A DNA stretch of 54,118 nucleotides, taken from an uncultured Bacteroidales bacterium. Its GTDB lineage: Bacteria; Bacteroidota; Bacteroidia; Bacteroidales; UBA3824. Numbering within the stretch: the stretch's first letter is position 1; each line of letters begins with the position of its first letter. The notes beneath the pieces were generated by a model, which saw only the letters and a program-made list of their open reading frames with translations, made no database searches and had not been told where the DNA came from. This document shows positions 50,481 to 54,118 of this stretch, in pieces. The position numbers and the translations under genes are program-made. The stretch is from NCBI GenBank assembly GCA_937877455.1, contig CALFIU010000051.1:1-54118 (forward strand), given 5' to 3'.

Positions 50481-51053
50481 ATGAACATTCAATACGACGT
50501 TTGGATAAGTTTTTTTGATGTCATTATGGTGCTTCTAATGATATGGGGAGCATATCGAGGTTTTATTCAAGGAGCTGTGGTACAATGTGTGTCGTTGTTT
50601 TGTATCACTATTGGTCTAATAATATGCGTCAATATATCTAAGCAAGTATATAAGTTTTTAACGCCACGTAGCGATGTTCCTGATTTATTTGCAATAGTTT
50701 TGTTGGCCATTTTGTTTGTTGTTATAATCTATTTTACAGATGTGATTACAACCAAAACTATTATTAATCAAAAAGATTCGCCGCGAGGTTCGTCAAATAG
50801 AGGTCTTGGTGCTTTTTTGGGAGCAACAAAATATTTTTTTATAGCTGCCATTTACCTTGTAACATTGTTTAAAATAGAAGAACATGCCAAATTTCTTCCC
50901 GATAGAGAAAAATATAGTAGAATGTCGCGTGCATGTGTGTGGACAATTACAAGAATTTTCCCATATTTGCGGATGAACAAAAAAGACTACAAGCCTTTTG
51001 AATATCCATCGGGAACTAACAATTATGAAGAAAATAATACAGAAGATTATTAG
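50481..51053 (+). CDS. CvpA family membrane protein
   Basis: The 190-residue protein has the CvpA pattern of four membrane helices: DVIMVLLMIWGAYRGFIQGA with the conserved G-x-x-R/K-G-F turn, CVSLFCITIGLIICVNISKQ, FAIVLLAILFVVIIYFTDVI and LGAFLGATKYFFIAAIYLVT. CvpA homologues are linked to colicin V secretion and envelope stress; the role in Bacteroidota is unknown. It is 2 bases upstream of the S1-domain gene. Confidence 0.85.
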   Translation: MNIQYDVWISFFDVIMVLLMIWGAYRGFIQGAVVQCVSLFCITIGLIICVNISKQVYKFLTPRSDVPDLFAIVLLAILFVVIIYFTDVITTKTIINQKDSPRGSSNRGLGAFLGATKYFFIAAIYLVTLFKIEEHAKFLPDREKYSRMSRACVWTITRIFPYLRMNKKDYKPFEYPSGTNNYEENNTEDY

Positions 51054-51055
51054 AT

Positions 51056-51889
51056 ATGATAGATATTGGATACAATAATTTGTTAAAGATTACACGTTTT
51101 ACAGACAACGGTGCATATCTTGATGGCGAAGACCTCGGTGAGATACTTCTTCCAAAAAAGTTTGTTGACCAAAATCTTAAAGAAGGCGACAATGTGGATG
51201 TTTTTATTTATTTTGACAGCGATGATAGGATTGTTGCCACCACTCAAACACCATCGGTTCATATAGATCAATTTGCATTATTACGATGTGTGGATACATC
51301 ACGTGTAGGCGCGTTTCTTGATTGGGGGCTTGATAAAGATTTGCTTGTTCCGTTTGGACAACAAAAAGATAAAATGAAGCCCGGACACTACTATTTTGTG
51401 TATGTGTATTTAGATGAAGTTTCAAATAGAATAGTAGCGAGTCAGAAATTAAACCATTTTCTTTCAATATCGGATCCTGAGTATAGTGAAGGAGATAGAG
51501 TAGATATTTTTATTGGTGAGAAAACTGATATTGGTTATAAAGTAATTGTTGATAATGCGTTTTGGGGTATGGTTTATTTCAACGAAATGTTTCGTGATAT
51601 AAAACAAGGCGAATATACTTATGGCTTTGTAAAAAAAATACGCGACGACAACCGTTTGGATATTATGCTCGAAAAAAGTAGTGTTAAACTTGTAGATGCG
51701 CTTGAGGAGAAAATTTACCAACGGTTGCGTGCTAACGGTGGATTCTTACCTGTTACCGATAAATCATCGCCAGAACAGATTTTTGAACTTTTTGGTGTTA
51801 GTAAAAAAGTTTACAAAAAAGCTGTAGGAGGGCTTTATCGTCAGCGTGTAATCGAAATTCTTGATAATGGTATTCGCCTTACCAAATGA
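51056..51889 (+). CDS. cvfB: CvfB-type S1 RNA-binding protein
   Basis: The 277-residue protein contains successive S1-like OB folds, visible as YLDGEDLGEILLPKKFVDQN, RVGAFLDWGLDKDLLVPFGQ and GYKVIVDNAFWGMVYFNEMF, and a C-terminal winged helix (QIFELFGVSKKVYKKAVGGL). This is the layout of CvfB/YitL, an RNA-binding regulator of virulence factors in Staphylococcus. Function in Bacteroidota is not known. It is co-transcribed with the CvpA gene. Confidence 0.88.
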   Translation: MIDIGYNNLLKITRFTDNGAYLDGEDLGEILLPKKFVDQNLKEGDNVDVFIYFDSDDRIVATTQTPSVHIDQFALLRCVDTSRVGAFLDWGLDKDLLVPFGQQKDKMKPGHYYFVYVYLDEVSNRIVASQKLNHFLSISDPEYSEGDRVDIFIGEKTDIGYKVIVDNAFWGMVYFNEMFRDIKQGEYTYGFVKKIRDDNRLDIMLEKSSVKLVDALEEKIYQRLRANGGFLPVTDKSSPEQIFELFGVSKKVYKKAVGGLYRQRVIEILDNGIRLTK

Positions 51890-51901
51890 TGCAGTAGCGT
51901 A

Positions 51902-52435
51902 TTAAAATGTTGCTGTCATTTTGTATCCCATGTGTTTTAGTTGTATAGCCATTCCAGCAAGATACATTTCATGTATGCAACTAACGTATGCTTTGAAAGC
52001 GTCTGTTGTGCCGGGTTCTATGTTTTGACGACGCATAAATGCCAAAACATTAGCGGCACAATCGCTTGCAAGTTGAGCTACCTTGTTGGTTTGTTCGGGG
52101 TTGAGAAATAAAACTTTTTCCATTATGTATTCGTCCATTTGGTCAAACCCACGTTTATTTTTTAGGTAGATATATAGGTTTGGAATTTGAGAATAAATCT
52201 CCCATTCGTCGTCCCAAAATTTTGCCACTGCCATGCCTATCATCATTGGCCAACCGAGTGAAGCCGCAGGATATTGTTGAAATTCTTTGATTCCATCGGT
52301 AAGATATTCCTCTGCTATTGATTGCCATTTTTCTTGTACATCAGGACAATCGGGTAGAGGAGTGTCTATAACACCTTTGGGTAAAAGATATTCTATTATG
52401 CTTTGTTGTAATAGTGATTCAAAATTTTCGTCCAT
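51902..52435 (-). CDS. Conserved cytosolic protein of unknown function
   Basis: The 177-residue protein has no signal peptide or clear membrane helix. It is helical throughout, with SIAEEYLTDGIKEFQQYPAA, SLGWPMMIGMAVAKFWDDEW and a C-terminal GMAIQLKHMGYKM. I recognise the pattern as a protein common in Bacteroidales but cannot name a function. It converges with cvfB (12 bases between) and follows the O-methyltransferase gene by 22 bases. Confidence 0.65.
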   Translation of the reverse strand: MDENFESLLQQSIIEYLLPKGVIDTPLPDCPDVQEKWQSIAEEYLTDGIKEFQQYPAASLGWPMMIGMAVAKFWDDEWEIYSQIPNLYIYLKNKRGFDQMDEYIMEKVLFLNPEQTNKVAQLASDCAANVLAFMRRQNIEPGTTDAFKAYVSCIHEMYLAGMAIQLKHMGYKMTATF

Positions 52436-52457
52436 TTTTTGGGATTTTTATTTAAAA

Positions 52458-53090
52458 TTAGTTGGATAGTTTTCTAATGAGTGTAAGTCCATCGCGTATT
52501 GGGATTAGCACATTTTGCACTCTTGGGTCGGCTTGTACCATGTCGTTGAGTTGCATTACGCCTTGCGTGTAATGATCGTTTTCAGGTTGGTGTTCAAGCA
52601 CTTTGCCGCTCCATAGAACGTTGTCGATTAGCATGTAGCCACCAAGTCGCAACCTTTCCATGGAGAGTGTGTAATATTGTGGGTATTGACGTTTGTCTCC
52701 ATCGATAAAGATGAGGTCGTATTGACGTTTGTCGTTTTTAAGATATTCGGCAGCATCGGCTATTACAAGTTCCATTTTTTGTGTTATTCCTGCTCTATTA
52801 AAAAAATCGAGAATATGGTCTTCGAGTTCGTCTTTAATTTCTATGGTTACCATCTTACCACCATCTTGAAGTCCTTTTTGTAGGCAATAGGCCGAATAGC
52901 CTGTAAATGTGCCAATTTCCAAAATGTTTTTAGGGTTTATCATTATAGATAACATTTCGAGAAGTTTGCCTTGCATAGGTCCTGATAGTTGTCTTGGCAT
53001 TGTTGTGTGTAGATTGGTTTTTCTCCTTAGGTCTTTTAAAACGTTGTCCTCGTTTGTAGTATGTAGATTTATGTAATCGTCTAAGTCCAT
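52458..53090 (-). CDS. Class I SAM-dependent O-methyltransferase
   Basis: The 210-residue protein resembles caffeoyl-CoA/catechol O-methyltransferases: NILEIGTFTGYSAYCLQKGL (SAM motif I), MVTIEIKDELEDHILDFFNR, YDLIFIDGDKRQYPQYY with the metal-binding D, and GGYMLIDNVLWSGKVLE. Small bacterial relatives methylate catechols or tRNA; the substrate is open. The start MDLDDYINLHTTNEDNVL is chosen over a longer frame because it begins at a normal family N-terminus and fits the promoter box. Confidence 0.88.
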   Translation of the reverse strand: MDLDDYINLHTTNEDNVLKDLRRKTNLHTTMPRQLSGPMQGKLLEMLSIMINPKNILEIGTFTGYSAYCLQKGLQDGGKMVTIEIKDELEDHILDFFNRAGITQKMELVIADAAEYLKNDKRQYDLIFIDGDKRQYPQYYTLSMERLRLGGYMLIDNVLWSGKVLEHQPENDHYTQGVMQLNDMVQADPRVQNVLIPIRDGLTLIRKLSN

Positions 53091-53147
53091 TTTATGTTTG
53101 TTGTTGGTCTTGATATTATAAGGTGTACCTCGTTTTATAAGCGTGTG

Positions 53148-53155
53148 CAAAGTTA
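53148..53155 (-). promoter_or_regulatory. Candidate -7 element of the O-methyltransferase gene
   Basis: The minus strand reads TAACTTTG, a full match to TAnnTTTG, 58 bases before the start codon at 53090. Confidence 0.45.
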
Positions 53156-53246
53156 AAAATGTAAATAATTTTGTGAAGTTTTGTTGTGTAATTTTTTTGT
53201 TAATATGTGTCGTCTATTTTGGTTTATCAACAGATTACCATTTTTT

Positions 53247-53843
53247 TTATCGTATCTTGTTATGCAGCCTTTCTGTTTTCATTGCAGAAATACACGCTGA
53301 TTGCCTCGTCCTCGCGTCCTGCCGCGCTCCGTAGCGGATTATCGATGTTGGTTTCAATATATCAATGGCTTTGGTGTAGCCGTCAATCCATACTTGCTTT
53401 GAGCGTTCGTCTTTACCGATGCCTGTACTGTTGATTGCGACTACAGAATGTTTTGGCAGCCCGTCAAAGCAATAATCGTAATCGACTCCGCTGCACCATA
53501 CAACATTTGGAATTACATTGACGCCGTTGTATTGCCACCATGCTGTTATCTTCTTGATGTTGAAGATATTGTGTCTTTTGTCTTCCAACGTCATTTGAGA
53601 CTGCACTGAGAAATCGGAACCGATTACCCAACGGTATGTGCTTAGTTCGTCAATGTGTTTGTGCGGATTGTTAAGTACAGTGATAAATTTGCTGTCATCA
53701 ATGAAGAAATGGATGGTGACATCCTTGCGCACTGTTTCTTTCCTGCGGTGGAATCCGAGTACAATGTAAGGTATGTCGCTGTGATTAGGTTTCACAATTG
53801 GAAACTGGTGAACGTCAGGGTGTCCTATTTCGTCAGCGACCAT
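53247..53843 (-). pseudogene. DUF4417 family gene with a frameshift near its 3' end
   Basis: The open frame (198 codons) is a DUF4417 protein: VTIHFFIDDSKFITVLNNPH, VIGSDFSVQSQMTLEDKRHN, AWWQYNGVNVIPNVVWCSGV, YCFDGLPKHSVVAINSTGIG and a closing IIRYGA. After RYGA the frame gives unrelated residues, while another frame of the same strand continues the family ending (GREDEAISVYFCNENRKAA, stop at 53260-53262). The shift lies near 53317-53326, in a GC-rich CCTGCCG stretch. It may be a true mutation or a sequencing error. DUF4417 genes are found in phage-like and mobile DNA; the function is unknown. Confidence 0.7.
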
Positions 53844-53858
53844 ATAAACAGAATTTCA

Positions 53859-54118
53859 ATGTCTAAGAGGAAGTTGGTCAAGGAAATAACAGCCGACTTG
53901 TCAGAGTCCATGAAAAAGATTGTCCTAAAATCTTTTCTTTGTGCAATTCTCATCATAGACCGTTTCCATGTTCAAAAAATTGCGCTGGAATGTCTTCAAC
54001 AAATTCAATTATTTCAAATTTAAAAATACAAACGCTGGTGCTGAATCTTTCAACGCGAAAATAAAAAAGTTTAGGGCTAAACTTAACGGTGTTAATGACA
54101 GAACTTTTTTCTTATTTA
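53859..54118 (+). pseudogene. Transposase relic, ISL3/ISAon1-like
   Basis: From 53859 the plus strand reads VKEITADLSESMKKIVLKSF and then LIIDRFHVQKIALECLQQIQ, the central D-containing part of an ISL3/ISAon1-like DDE transposase, and stops at 54021-54023. From 54025 in another frame follows NTNAGAESFNAKIKKFRAKL and GVNDRTFF, the C-terminal end of the same family. The part normally between is deleted, and no N-terminal part lies upstream. The end is cut by the window edge. It marks past mobile-element activity next to the frameshifted DUF4417 gene. Confidence 0.75.

Overview
The window looks like chromosomal DNA of a member of the Bacteroidota, most likely an uncultured Bacteroidales-type organism. 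The evidence is a SprA/Sov type IX secretion translocon next to ruvA, a DUF4270 lipoprotein, an F1 epsilon subunit reduced to its N-terminal domain, a hybrid-type sensor/AraC regulator, and many start regions preceded by the Bacteroidota -7 element TAnnTTTG. All product calls are by eye from the translated sequence; no database search was run.

Region 1 (1-17.9 kb) is visibly richer in G+C than the rest and is accessory in character. Its core is a minus-strand cassette (about 5.8 to 1.0 kb) for a ribosomally made, radical-SAM-modified peptide. It holds an Xre-type regulator, a precursor with a twin-arginine signal and 11 cysteines at exact four-residue spacing, a small membrane protein, a radical SAM/SPASM maturase, a second SPASM-like maturase without the radical SAM motif, a 90-residue accessory protein, and then tatA and tatC. 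The layout suggests that the peptide is modified in the cytoplasm and exported folded by its own Tat pair. Upstream lie a large structured inverted repeat, paired palindromes, a DUF2442/DUF4160 pair whose start is fused to a broken PP2C phosphatase gene, a DUF4139 protein, a glycan-binding secreted protein, a PheC-like lipoprotein, a GH31 glycosidase divergent from a sensor/AraC regulator, a ubiX remnant, a YARHG-domain protein and an AAA-ATPase/nuclease-like protein. A second copy of the last is cut by the left edge.

Region 2 (18.0-28.4 kb, AT-rich) is mostly housekeeping: amidohydrolase, HrpB helicase, glycosyltransferases, HD phosphohydrolase, ribosomal protein S20 with a clear promoter and terminator, RadC, and atpD-atpC.

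Region 3 (28.5-36.4 kb) is a tightly packed five-gene minus-strand operon: a TIR-like protein, a membrane-anchored nSTAND1 ATPase with a long coiled coil and beta-propeller, a putative outer-membrane barrel, an Asn/Asp-rich lipoprotein and a membrane-anchored SpoIIE-type phosphatase. Together they could form a signalling machine reaching from cytoplasm to outer membrane. This is the second strong candidate for an undescribed system.

Region 4 (36.9-53.1 kb) is again mostly core: folB, a starch-synthase-like N-terminal domain protein, a DUF4270 lipoprotein, glmS, sprA (2506 residues), ruvA, cvpA, cvfB and an O-methyltransferase. The right end (53.2-54.1 kb) contains decayed DNA: a DUF4417 gene with a 3' frameshift and a transposase relic. 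No tRNA, rRNA or CRISPR array was seen.
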